Assembly: GCA_902790495.1 (NCBI GenBank)
Contig: CADASK010000001.1
Coordinates: forward strand, 1-64,000
Length of the DNA: 64,000 nt
Direction: 5' to 3'
Source: an uncultured Eubacteriales bacterium
Lineage (GTDB): Bacteria > Bacillota > Clostridia > Christensenellales > Aristaeellaceae
Positions 47,321 through 55,652 of this stretch are shown piece by piece (within the stretch, counting starts at the first letter, position 1; each line of letters opens with the position of its first letter). The position numbers and the translations under genes were made by a program. Below the pieces are notes generated by a model that had not been told where the DNA came from, did not search any database, and saw only the letters and a list, made by a program, of their open reading frames with translations.

Positions 47321-48970
47321 TCAGCCCTTTTTCTCCAGCGTGCAGCCGCCGATGAATTCGCGCAGCAGCGAGAGCGGCGGAATCTCGTCCATCAGCTCCT
47401 CCGGGAGATCGGGCACGTAGTGCAGCATCTTCATCAGGCGGCGGGCGAGCACATAGCCTTCGCAATCCTCCTGCACCCTGTCCAGCAGATCGTAGGCGAA
47501 GTGCCGCAGCACGGGCAGTTCGTAGTGCAGGGCCGTGTTGAACATGCTGTCCGCCATCTCCTGGCAGGGGAAGACCCACTGTTCCTCGCCGCGCCGCACG
47601 CTCGGCCACATGGCGAGGGTTTCCTCCGGCGGCGTGGAGCGGAACTGGTAATCACGCACCACGCGCCTGAGCAGCCGCACGTCGGTGGTGCGGATGCGAT
47701 TGTGATCGTCCAGATTCAGGCAGGTGAGGGCACTGACGAAGACGCGGTAGATCTCGTTCTCGGGGATACCCTGCTGCAGCTGCGGGTTAAGGGCGTGGAT
47801 GCCCTCGAAGATCACCAGCTCGTGGTTCTGCAGACGCAGCGGGGTGCCCTTGGCCTCCCGCTTGCCCGTGTGGAAGGAAAAGCGGGGCATCTCGACCTCC
47901 TCGCCGGTGAGCAGCGCGTTGACCTGGCGCTGCAGCAGCGGCAGATCCAGTGCGTTCAGGGTCTCCAGGTCGATGGAGCCGTCTGCCTCGCGGGGCAGGG
48001 AATCGCGGTCGAGGTAGTAATCGTCGAGGCTGACGCGGTAAGCCCGGCGGCCCATCACGCGCAGCTGCACACCCAGCCGCCCGGCGAAGGTGGTCTTGCC
48101 GCTGGAGGACGGGCCGGCGACGAACACGACGCGGCGGCCCCGTGAGACGATGGCGAGGGCGATGTCGGCGAGGGCCTGCTCATGGAACGCCTCGTTGACG
48201 CGGATGAAGGAGCGGAAATCACCGCCGTGAACCAGCTTGTGCAGATCCGCCGTGTTCTCCACACCGAGAATCGAGCACCAGCGCGTGGACTGCTCGAAGA
48301 CGTGCAGGTGCTTGGGCCGGTCGATGTAGGGCGCGGATTCGCTGGGCTCCTCGGGGTCGGGGAGCTGCAGCACAAAGCCCGTGGACATCATCACCAGGTC
48401 GAACACCGGGACATAGCCCGTGGAGGGCGTCATGGCGCCGTAGAAGTACTCCCACATGTCCCCGCATCGGTACATCTTGAAGGTGGTGTAGGGCCGGGTG
48501 CGGAGTAGGGCGACCTTGTCCGGCTGGCCGCTGACCTCAAAGTACCGGATCGCGTCCATGAGGTTCCAGACGCGCCTCTCGAAGGGCAGATCCTCGCGGA
48601 TAATCTCGCGCATCTTCTGTTCAATGCTGCGCACGACGCGGGAGTGCACCATCATGCCCGGCAGGCGCACATAGACGCCCTGGGCCACGGAAAACTCGAT
48701 GCGGACCCGCTGGCCCGGGTAGAGGCGGTGGATGGCCAGCAGCATCACAAAGCGAAGGGAGCGCTCATAGATGCGGCGTCCCTCCTCGTCGGCAACGGTC
48801 AGCGGGCGAAGCTCGCAGTCACTCTGCAGCTTTTCACCCAGCTCGGCGACATTGTTGCCGCGCATGGCCGCGACCGCGGCGCGCTCCTCCAGGCCGAAGG
48901 CGCGCAGGCATTCGTCAACGGTGATGTTTTCGGGCAGATCCTTTTGCTGCCCACAGCATGTGATGCGCAT
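47321..48970 (-). CDS. Uridine kinase-like nucleoside kinase with N-terminal TGS/tRNA-synthetase-like domains
   Basis: A 549-residue fusion. The N-terminus (MRITCCGQQKDLPENITVDECLRAFG) is a TGS/ubiquitin-like domain, followed by a region like the editing domain of ThrRS (about 70-200). The C-terminal half is a P-loop kinase: Walker A GPSSSGKTTF, VSLDDYYLDRDSLPRE, ADGSIDLETLNALDLPLL, LVIFEGIHALNP, and the lid region DHNRIRTTDVRLLRRVVRDYQFRS. This architecture is common in Clostridia and is annotated as nucleoside or uridine kinase. ATG at 48970 has GGAGA at 6 nt; GTG at 48976 is too close. Confidence 0.87.
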   Translation of the reverse strand: MRITCCGQQKDLPENITVDECLRAFGLEERAAVAAMRGNNVAELGEKLQSDCELRPLTVADEEGRRIYERSLRFVMLLAIHRLYPGQRVRIEFSVAQGVYVRLPGMMVHSRVVRSIEQKMREIIREDLPFERRVWNLMDAIRYFEVSGQPDKVALLRTRPYTTFKMYRCGDMWEYFYGAMTPSTGYVPVFDLVMMSTGFVLQLPDPEEPSESAPYIDRPKHLHVFEQSTRWCSILGVENTADLHKLVHGGDFRSFIRVNEAFHEQALADIALAIVSRGRRVVFVAGPSSSGKTTFAGRLGVQLRVMGRRAYRVSLDDYYLDRDSLPREADGSIDLETLNALDLPLLQRQVNALLTGEEVEMPRFSFHTGKREAKGTPLRLQNHELVIFEGIHALNPQLQQGIPENEIYRVFVSALTCLNLDDHNRIRTTDVRLLRRVVRDYQFRSTPPEETLAMWPSVRRGEEQWVFPCQEMADSMFNTALHYELPVLRHFAYDLLDRVQEDCEGYVLARRLMKMLHYVPDLPEELMDEIPPLSLLREFIGGCTLEKKG

Positions 48971-49045
48971 GGTCACTCTCCGTATTCGATCTGTCGTGTT
49001 TTCCGGTCAGTGTTTCACAGCGGCAGAAGGCGGCTGAAGCGGCGC

Positions 49046-50026
49046 TCAGTCCTCGAAGGGCACGCTGGAGCGGTCGGCGTTCAGCAGGGCCTTCTCTGGG
49101 TCGGGCAGCAGGCCCGCGGCGCGGCGCTGCTCCAGCTGCAGCTGCTTGGTGTGAATATAGGCGATGTTCGGCTTGGTGGCCTTCACACAGCTCACGTTCA
49201 TCCAGATATCGTTGGCGCTGTGGGCGCGCAGCCGCATCCGCACCAGCAGGGTGCCGTGGGAGGCGCACCGGGCCAGGCCGATGTACTTGTCGGGGGACTG
49301 GGGAACGTAGCCGCCCGCCTCCAGCCTGGCGGGCTTGCCGCATACGGGGCATTTCGGCTGGGTCGCGGCCTCGCTCTCCAGCGCTTCCCGCAGGGAGGTG
49401 ACGGTCTGGCCGCGCTTGCCCGCGGGATCCTGATGGATCAGCTCCTTGGGCTTTTGGGGATATTTGAACACATCCTCCGCGTGGCCCATCCGCTGGAACA
49501 CCATCGCGGTGTACAGCGCGTCGTTGACCGCGTTGTGGAAGGCCTTGTCCTCCTCCGGGTCAATGCCGAGCATGTCCATGGCGGGCTTGAGGCCCATGCG
49601 GTTCTTCAACTCATAGACATCGCTGAACATGTGCTGGATGTCGCACAGGGGCGGCAGCTCCGGATGGCAGTCAAAGAAATTGAGGTTTTGCTGCAGCACG
49701 CTGACGTCGTCGCAGCCCCAGGTGAGCAGAACGTAATCGTCCCCGCACCAGGCGAGGAACTGCTCCAACGCCTCGCGGAAGAGGGGCGCTTCGTCCAGCA
49801 CCTCGGGGCCGAGGCCGGTCATGCGGCGGATGCGCGGGTGGATTTTGAGGTAGGCGGTGGGATGGATCGGAACAGACAGGCTGTCCACGATGGCCAGCTT
49901 GTCGTCGAGTTTCACCGCGCCGATCTGGATCATCTCGAAGATCAGCCGGTCGCCGTACTCGCGGTAGGCGCGGTTTTGCCGGTTCAGCGGCTGATTCCAT
50001 TCCAGGTCCAAGACGATATAGTGCAT
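49046..50026 (-). CDS. DEDDh 3'-5' exonuclease family protein with C-terminal Cys motif
   Basis: A 326-residue protein. The N-terminal exonuclease fold (about 1-185) has VLDLEWNQ (first D and E), LTWGCDDVSVL (second D), and KAFHNAVNDALYTAMVF (His and last Asp), the DEDDh set found in KapD/ERI-1-like nucleases. The C-terminal part contains CPVCGK and later single cysteines, a probable zinc site. ATG at 50026 is preferred to 50050 because of AAAGGAG. Whether DNA or RNA is cut is not shown. Confidence 0.85.
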   Translation of the reverse strand: MHYIVLDLEWNQPLNRQNRAYREYGDRLIFEMIQIGAVKLDDKLAIVDSLSVPIHPTAYLKIHPRIRRMTGLGPEVLDEAPLFREALEQFLAWCGDDYVLLTWGCDDVSVLQQNLNFFDCHPELPPLCDIQHMFSDVYELKNRMGLKPAMDMLGIDPEEDKAFHNAVNDALYTAMVFQRMGHAEDVFKYPQKPKELIHQDPAGKRGQTVTSLREALESEAATQPKCPVCGKPARLEAGGYVPQSPDKYIGLARCASHGTLLVRMRLRAHSANDIWMNVSCVKATKPNIAYIHTKQLQLEQRRAAGLLPDPEKALLNADRSSVPFED

Positions 50027-50067
50027 CGGAAGTAGGTCTCCTTTGATCATGAAGGGAATAGGGGATG

Positions 50068-51315
50068 TCAGACAGTCTCCGCCAGGATGGCCCGAGCGGC
50101 GCTCTGCCCGGCGAGCCGGCCGGTGGAGAAGGCGATGTGCAGGTTGAAGCCGCCGGTGTGGGCGTCCACGTCCATGACCTCGCCCGCGAAGTACAGCCCA
50201 GGCAGCAGCTTGCTCGCCATGGTGCGGGGATCGATCTCCTTGACGCTCACACCGCCGCGCGTCACGATGGCCTCATCGATGGGCCGCATCCGGCGGATGG
50301 TCAGCGGCAGGGACTTCAGCGTCTGCAGGATGCGCTCCCGCTCGGCGCGCGTAAGCTGCCCGCAGATCTTGTCGCCCTCCACGCCGGCCAGCTCCGGGAA
50401 GATCCGCGCCAGGCTTGCCGGCAGCAGGCCCGGCAGCACGGTGTGCAGCTGGCGGCGCTGGTTCTCCTGCAGATCGCGGAGGAGCCGCGCGTCCAGCTGC
50501 TCGGCAGTGAGACCTGGTTTGAGATCAAGCCGCAGATCCAGCTGCTCCAGGCTGTCCGGCAGATGGCAGCTCATCTCCAGCACCAGCGGGCCGGAGATGC
50601 CGAAGTGCGTGAAGAGCATTTCGCCGAGCTGATCGTAGAGCGTCTTCTTGCCCTGCTTCAGGGTGAGCCGCACGTTCTTCAGGGAGAGGCCCTGCAGCTG
50701 TGCCGGCCAGGTCTCTGCAGTCTCCAGGGCCGAGAGGGAAGGCCGTGTCGGAATCAGGGTATGGTTGGCCGAGCGCGCGAGCGCGTAGCCGTCGCCGGTG
50801 GAGCCGGTGCCCGGGTAGCTTAAGCCGCCCGTGGCCACGATGACGGCATCCGCCTGCAGCTCCCCGCCATCCGCGAGGGCAACCCCGGCAGCCCGGCCAT
50901 CTTTGATGACGAGGCCGCGCACACGGCTGTTCAGCCGCACCTCGACGCCCGTCTCCCGGAGACGGCGCTCCAGGGCGCGGGTCACGTCGCTGGCCTTCTC
51001 CGTGGCAGGAAACACGCGGTGGCCGCGCTGCACCACAACCGGGCAGTGGGCCGATTCCAGAAAGGCCATCATGTCCTGGGGCGTGAAGGCGGTCAGCGCG
51101 CTGTAGAGAAAGCGCGGATTCCGCGGCACCTCGCGCAGAAAATCGTCCAGCGAGCAGTCGTTGGTGCAGTTGCAGCGGCCCTTGCCGGTGATGTAGATCT
51201 TGCGGCCCAGCTTCTCGTTGCGCTCCAGCAGGGTGACGCCGCAGCCCGCCTCCGCCGCCGCGATGGCGGCCATCATACCAGCGGCCCCGCCGCCGACCAC
51301 AAGGATATCAGACAT
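50068..51315 (-). CDS. FAD-dependent oxidoreductase, HI0933/BaiN (YhiN) family
   Basis: A 415-residue flavoprotein. VVGGGAAGMMAAIAAAEAG is the FAD dinucleotide motif; KLGRKIYITGKGRCNCTND is the family signature. VIVATGGLSYPGTGSTGDGYALA and the C-terminal LYFAGEVMDVDAHTGGFNLHIAFSTGRLAG complete the FAD site. Members include BaiN of bile-acid dehydroxylation, but most have no known substrate. ATG at 51315 overlaps the regulator's stop by 8 bp. Confidence 0.9.
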   Translation of the reverse strand: MSDILVVGGGAAGMMAAIAAAEAGCGVTLLERNEKLGRKIYITGKGRCNCTNDCSLDDFLREVPRNPRFLYSALTAFTPQDMMAFLESAHCPVVVQRGHRVFPATEKASDVTRALERRLRETGVEVRLNSRVRGLVIKDGRAAGVALADGGELQADAVIVATGGLSYPGTGSTGDGYALARSANHTLIPTRPSLSALETAETWPAQLQGLSLKNVRLTLKQGKKTLYDQLGEMLFTHFGISGPLVLEMSCHLPDSLEQLDLRLDLKPGLTAEQLDARLLRDLQENQRRQLHTVLPGLLPASLARIFPELAGVEGDKICGQLTRAERERILQTLKSLPLTIRRMRPIDEAIVTRGGVSVKEIDPRTMASKLLPGLYFAGEVMDVDAHTGGFNLHIAFSTGRLAGQSAARAILAETV

Positions 51316-52180
51316 GCTGCTGTTCTTCCTCCAGGTACACCTGATAGGTCTCCCAGATATCCTCCAGCCGGCGGAAGTGGGCGCTCAGCGCCTCGCGGCG
51401 GTGCAGGCCCAGGGCGACCAGCAGGGCGTTGATCACCGAGAGCGGCGCGGCCAGGGAGTCCACGAAGGAGGCCATGTCCGTGCGGGCTGTGAGGGTCGCG
51501 CTGGCGATGGCGGCCAGCGGGGACATCGGGCCGTCGGTGATGGCGACCACATCCGCGCCGGTGCGCTTGGCGAAGCGCATGGCCTCCAGCGTGCGGGAGG
51601 AATAGCGCGGGAAGCTGATGCCGATCAGCAGATCGCGCTCGTTCAGGTTCGAGATTTCCTCAAACACGTCCGTCGAGCCGCTGGACACCAGGTGCACGCC
51701 GTCGAAGATGTAGTTGAGGTAGTAGGCCATGAACTGGGCCAGGGGCGCGGCTGAGCGAAGGCCCATCACGTAGATGGAACGCGCCTGCAGCATCCGCTGC
51801 ACCACGCTGTCGAACACGGCCCCGTCGATGCTCTCCATGGTGGCGCGCAGGTTCTGGATGTCGCTCTTGAGCACCGAGTTCAGCGCTTCCCGGGGATCGA
51901 GATCCACCGCCATCTCCACGCGCTGGTTGGCGGTCAGCCGATGGCTCACCAGCTCCTGCAGCGCGCGCTGCAGCTGGGGATAGCCCTCGTAGCCCATCGC
52001 CGAGGCAAAGCGCACCACGGTAGATTCACTGACGCCGACGCTTTCGCCGAGGCGGGAGGCCGTCATGAAAACGGCCTTGTCGTAGTGATCGACGATATAC
52101 TGCGCGATTCTTCTGTGGCCCTTGCTGAGCCTGCGGTTGGACTGGTTCAGCTGGTCGATGAGATCCTTCATGTCCTGCAT
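51308..52180 (-). CDS. RpiR family transcriptional regulator (HTH plus SIS domain)
   Basis: A 290-residue sugar-phosphate-sensing regulator. The N-terminal HTH (about 1-80) shows LSKGHRRIAQYIVDHYDKAVFMTASRLGESVGVSESTVVRFASAMGYEGYPQLQ. The SIS domain (about 125-255) has YVMGLRSAAPLAQFMAYYL, DLLIGISFPRYSSRTLEAMRFAKRTGADVVAITD. ATG at 52180 follows GGAG; 52171 is an alternative. It precedes the flavoprotein in the same operon. The target is unknown; the upstream region has several short inverted repeats. Confidence 0.9.
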   Translation of the reverse strand: MQDMKDLIDQLNQSNRRLSKGHRRIAQYIVDHYDKAVFMTASRLGESVGVSESTVVRFASAMGYEGYPQLQRALQELVSHRLTANQRVEMAVDLDPREALNSVLKSDIQNLRATMESIDGAVFDSVVQRMLQARSIYVMGLRSAAPLAQFMAYYLNYIFDGVHLVSSGSTDVFEEISNLNERDLLIGISFPRYSSRTLEAMRFAKRTGADVVAITDGPMSPLAAIASATLTARTDMASFVDSLAAPLSVINALLVALGLHRREALSAHFRRLEDIWETYQVYLEEEQQHV

Positions 52181-52241
52181 ACGTTTATGCTCCTGCCTTG
52201 GTTGGTGGCCGCGGGAGACACGGCTGTTTTTGTTCGTGACC

Positions 52242-52270
52242 ATTATAAGGGCAGAAGCACAATTTTGCAA
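52242..52270 (-). promoter_or_regulatory. Promoter of the rpiR operon
   Basis: Minus strand: TTGCAA (52265-52270), 17 bp, TATAAT (52242-52247). Upstream lie AGGAATTCCT (52279-52288, perfect), GCAAAAT/ATTTTGC arms (about 52304-52325), and TGACGGC/GCCGTCA arms (52371-52415). They may be autoregulatory sites. Confidence 0.75.
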
Positions 52271-52423
52271 GTACGTGAAGGAATTCCTGCAAATGAAATT
52301 GCGGCAAAATACGGAGAAATTTTGCTTTTCTTCATCCCCGTATTGTCTGCAGAGGAAGAAATTGCATTTTTGACGGCTGCTCAGCGCGTTTTTGAGATCC
52401 GAGAAGCTGCCGTCAGAAACCGA

Positions 52424-52960
52424 TCAGGCCTCGCCGAGCAGCGCGCGCACGGCGGCCTGTACGGCTTCGGGCAGCGTGCCCTCGGCACAGGATGTGAGCC
52501 GTTCGGGATGGCCAAGGCCCTCATTCGCAAACGCCGTCCGGATGCGCGCCAGGCGCTCTTCGCGTCCCGCGCTGGCATAGATCACAAACATGTCCTCCAG
52601 GCAGAGCAGGGGCACAGGCACGCCGAACACCTCGGCCTGACCGTCCACAGCCTCCGGCGCATAGCGGTAGGTCGCCTGATCGCCCAGGGGAAGATCAGCC
52701 AGCAGCTCGATGTCGGCCCCGTCGAAGTGATAGGCGGCATGAAAGCCCGCGGGGCTTTCCTCCTGGTGCCGCATGCCGAGGCGGGACAGCACCCGGTCGG
52801 CGCGCTCGGCGTCAGCCAGGCTCACGAACACGTCCAGGTCATGCCAGACATCGGCCAGTCCCCGCTGGCAGAGCATCCAGCTGCCGCCGACGGCGTAAGG
52901 GATGCCGGCGGCGTTCAGCTTCTCCGCCAGGCGCTTCAGCGCCTTCTCCTTCAGGGCCAT
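52424..52960 (-). CDS. Nucleotidyltransferase-superfamily protein (AbiEii/KNTase-like)
   Basis: A 178-residue protein with YAVGGSWMLCQRGLADVWHDLDVFV, the polymerase-beta fold arrangement GG(S/T)...R...DLDV of minimal nucleotidyltransferases. AYHFDGADIELLAD supplies the later acidic strand. The AbiEii toxins of type IV toxin-antitoxin systems and aminoglycoside nucleotidyltransferases share this pattern. No AbiEi-like antitoxin gene is adjacent; upstream is VanY. ATG at 52960 follows GGAGG at 8 nt. Confidence 0.72.
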   Translation of the reverse strand: MALKEKALKRLAEKLNAAGIPYAVGGSWMLCQRGLADVWHDLDVFVSLADAERADRVLSRLGMRHQEESPAGFHAAYHFDGADIELLADLPLGDQATYRYAPEAVDGQAEVFGVPVPLLCLEDMFVIYASAGREERLARIRTAFANEGLGHPERLTSCAEGTLPEAVQAAVRALLGEA

Positions 52961-52998
52961 GCGGTTTTCCTCCAATCAATATCCGTTACGCGATGCGT

Positions 52999-54096
52999 TC
53001 ACTCAAACTCGACGCCGTAGCGCTGTACGTACTCCTCCAGACAGAGATCCTCGCGCTGCATGGTTTTGGCGTGCTCCAGCCCTACATAGCGGTAGTGCCA
53101 GGCCTCCGCCAGAAAGCCGGTGATGTTCTTCTTCTCCTCGGTGTAGCGGAGGATGAAGCCGTAATCCCAGCAGTGCTCCTCCAGCCAGTGGTGCTGCTTC
53201 GTGCCCTTGAAGCTGACGCCGGGAACCGTGATGTCGAAGCAGGTGCCCAGGTGATGCTCGCTGGTGCCGGGGTCAGCCACGGTCTTGCGCGTGGCCTCAA
53301 TGGCCTTGGAGCGGCTCAGTCCGTTCTTGTTGATGTAGGTGTTCACCTGGTTGTCAAACAGCTGCTTCTGATACTTGACGGTGCGGTAGGCCGCGCTGAT
53401 CTGCCAGTTGGTGATGCCGTCGGCCACGGCGGCCCGCAGCATCGTCATCAGCGCGTCCACGGCCTCGCGCTCCGCCTTGGTGTCCCTGTACTTGATCTTG
53501 ACCACGGAGCTGTCGCAGTAGCTGTTCATGGTCACCAGATCCCAGGGCTGGTAGCCGTCCGGCAGGGGCTGGCTTTTGTTGACCACCAGGGGCAGCCCGT
53601 CCTCGCGCTCGTAGGGCTTGCGGGCCTCAGGGCGCGGCGTCGGCGCCGCGGTGGGCATCGGAGTGGCGGTGACGGTCATGGGCCGCGCCGCGGTTGAGAA
53701 GAGCAGCTCGGAGGTTTCCGGGCCCACGATGCCGTCCGCCTGGATACCGTTCTGCGTCTGGAAGAGCATGACCGCCTGCAGCGTGCCGCTCCCAAACTGA
53801 CCGTCAATCTCAGCGGTGTAGTAGCCAAGGTTTTTGAGGCGGGACTGGAGGTTCTTCACCGCGTCCCCTGTGGCCCCCGAGCGCAGGGTGGGCGGCAGGG
53901 TCGGCTGGCTCGGGTCCGGGGTCACCGCCATCACGGAGCCGTAGACCGGCGTGGGTGAGGGCGTCCGCGCCATCTCCTCCCGCACGGTGGGAAGGGTGGA
54001 TGACACCCGCAGTCCCAGCGCGGCGGACACGGCGACAAGCGCCACCAGCACAAGAGTGCCGAAAAAAGTCTTCGCGTTTTTGCTTGAACGGGACAT
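52999..54096 (-). CDS. D-Ala-D-Ala carboxypeptidase VanY family protein with peptidoglycan-binding domain
   Basis: A 365-residue exported wall enzyme. The N-terminus has a signal anchor (FFGTLVLVALVAVSAALGL), then a PG_binding_1 domain (RSGATGDAVKNLQSRLKNLGYYTAEIDGQFGSGTLQAVMLFQ). A proline linker leads to the VanY/M15 peptidase domain: ISAAYRTVKYQKQLFDNQV, zinc motif SEHHLGTCFDI (SxHxxGxxxD) and EAWHYRYVG. ATG at 54096 follows AAGGGGGG. Lies 43 bp after the hydrogenase gene. Trims peptide stems of peptidoglycan (from family knowledge). Confidence 0.92.
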   Translation of the reverse strand: MSRSSKNAKTFFGTLVLVALVAVSAALGLRVSSTLPTVREEMARTPSPTPVYGSVMAVTPDPSQPTLPPTLRSGATGDAVKNLQSRLKNLGYYTAEIDGQFGSGTLQAVMLFQTQNGIQADGIVGPETSELLFSTAARPMTVTATPMPTAAPTPRPEARKPYEREDGLPLVVNKSQPLPDGYQPWDLVTMNSYCDSSVVKIKYRDTKAEREAVDALMTMLRAAVADGITNWQISAAYRTVKYQKQLFDNQVNTYINKNGLSRSKAIEATRKTVADPGTSEHHLGTCFDITVPGVSFKGTKQHHWLEEHCWDYGFILRYTEEKKNITGFLAEAWHYRYVGLEHAKTMQREDLCLEEYVQRYGVEFE

Positions 54097-54139
54097 CGGA
54101 ATCACCCCCCTTGACGCCTTCAAATCTTTTCTGCGCAGC

Positions 54140-55582
54140 TTATTCGGCCTGGGCGGCAGGCTTCGGCCTGCCGGTCGGCTCGCCGCTGCGGTGCATGGAG
54201 AAGCTTTCCATGGGATAGTTGGCCAGGTTGTCCAGCACGCGGCGTCCGTCCGCCTGGCTCAGCAGACCTTCCCGCGCGCGCTTGATCTCCATCTCGGTCT
54301 GGTGCTTGCTCGGGCCGCCGACGCAGCCGCCCACGCAGGCCATGCCCTCGATGAAGTCCTCCGGCAGGCGTCCGGCCTTCAGCAGGGTCAGCGCCTTCTT
54401 GCAGGCCTCGCCGCCGGCGCACTGCAGCAGCTTCACACCGCTGATGTCCTCGCCGCGCTCCTTCATGACCTCAAGCACAGCCCCAGCGACACCGCCGGAG
54501 GTGGCGAAGCGCTTGCCCCAGCCGGAGGCCTCCTGATAGGCCTCGTCGACCGGCTCCAGCTTGACGTCGCGGGAGGCGATCAGCGAGCCAAATTCGCCGT
54601 AGGTCAGCACGTAGTCCGCGTTGTTCTCCACGCTCTTGTCGGCGGCCTCAGCCTTCTTGGCGATGCACGGCCCGATGAACACGGTAATGCAGCCGGGCCG
54701 GGTGGCCTTCAGGTAGCGGGAGACCGCGCACATGGGGGAGACAGTGGAGGACATGTTCTCCTCGTAGAGCTTCGGGAAGTGCTTCTTCAGCATGTTGATG
54801 AAGGCAGGGCAGCAGGAGGTGGTCATCTTGCGGCCTTCCCTGAGCGCCTCGGACCATTCCTCGGCCTCGTAGGCGGCGGTCATGTCGCCGCCGAGACCCA
54901 CCTCCACCATGTCCGCGAAGCCGACCGCCTTCAGCGCCTTGCGCACGGAGGCCATGCCGATGCCGGCGCCGAACTGACCCTCGGTGGCGGGGGCGCACAT
55001 GGCGATCACCTCGTCGCCGGCCTGGATGTGACGGATCACGTCCACCAAGTAGCACTTGGAATCGATGGCGGCATAGGGGCAGGAATGGATGCACTGGCCG
55101 CACTGGATGCACTTGCTGTCGTCGATGACGCACAGGCCGTTCTCGTCATAGGTCACAGCGCCCACGGGGCCGCACTCCTTGCACTTGACGGGGTCGATGT
55201 GCATGCGGTGCTCGCCGCGCTCGATCGCGCCGAAGCGGCAGGCCCTCAGGCAGGCCTTGCCCATGCACAGGCGGCAGTTGTCCGTCACCGAGTAGGCCGC
55301 GATGGGGCACTCAGCGCAGGCCGGCTCGATGACCTGTACCTGCGGATTGGTGGCCACCCGGTTCGGGTCGACGTCCTGGCCGCAGCTGAGGCGCACGCGG
55401 TAGCGCACAATCTCGCGCTCGCGGTAGATGCAGCAGCGGTAGTTGGGCTTCGGGCCGGGAATCAGGCGGCGGATGAGGGCCTCCTTGTTCTCCTCAGTGA
55501 GGGCGTTGTCCCAGGCGAGGCGGCAGATTTCCTCGATGACTTTATGCTTGAAGGCTACGATGGATGCGTCGTTGGTGATCAT
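54140..55582 (-). CDS. Monomeric [FeFe]-hydrogenase-like protein (group B type)
   Basis: A 480-residue iron-sulfur protein. An N-terminal cysteine-rich part (CRLCMGKACLRAC, 103-115) is followed by a ferredoxin-type cluster C-x2-C-x2-C-x3-C (158-168). The H-cluster domain holds all ligands: TSCCP (Cys257 proton-transfer, Cys258), GPCIAKK (Cys306), MACVGGC (Cys416, Cys420). It differs from the standard group A enzyme: TSCCPAF has Phe for Trp and GPC has Gly for Met. This matches the group B lineage of anaerobes, whose activity is less well known. ATG at 55582 behind GAAAGG. No maturation genes (hydEFG) are in the window. Confidence 0.87.
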   Translation of the reverse strand: MITNDASIVAFKHKVIEEICRLAWDNALTEENKEALIRRLIPGPKPNYRCCIYREREIVRYRVRLSCGQDVDPNRVATNPQVQVIEPACAECPIAAYSVTDNCRLCMGKACLRACRFGAIERGEHRMHIDPVKCKECGPVGAVTYDENGLCVIDDSKCIQCGQCIHSCPYAAIDSKCYLVDVIRHIQAGDEVIAMCAPATEGQFGAGIGMASVRKALKAVGFADMVEVGLGGDMTAAYEAEEWSEALREGRKMTTSCCPAFINMLKKHFPKLYEENMSSTVSPMCAVSRYLKATRPGCITVFIGPCIAKKAEAADKSVENNADYVLTYGEFGSLIASRDVKLEPVDEAYQEASGWGKRFATSGGVAGAVLEVMKERGEDISGVKLLQCAGGEACKKALTLLKAGRLPEDFIEGMACVGGCVGGPSKHQTEMEIKRAREGLLSQADGRRVLDNLANYPMESFSMHRSGEPTGRPKPAAQAE

Positions 55583-55652
55583 GGCAAATCCTTTCTTTCT
55601 GTGGCTTCGGCGCGGCAGGACGCCGGCAGAGTGCGGGGAATCGGGACGGGAA

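Noticed and set aside
52424..54096. Toxin-antitoxin pair made of the nucleotidyltransferase and its upstream neighbour
   Set aside because: The neighbour is a VanY carboxypeptidase with signal anchor and zinc site, not an AbiEi-like antitoxin.
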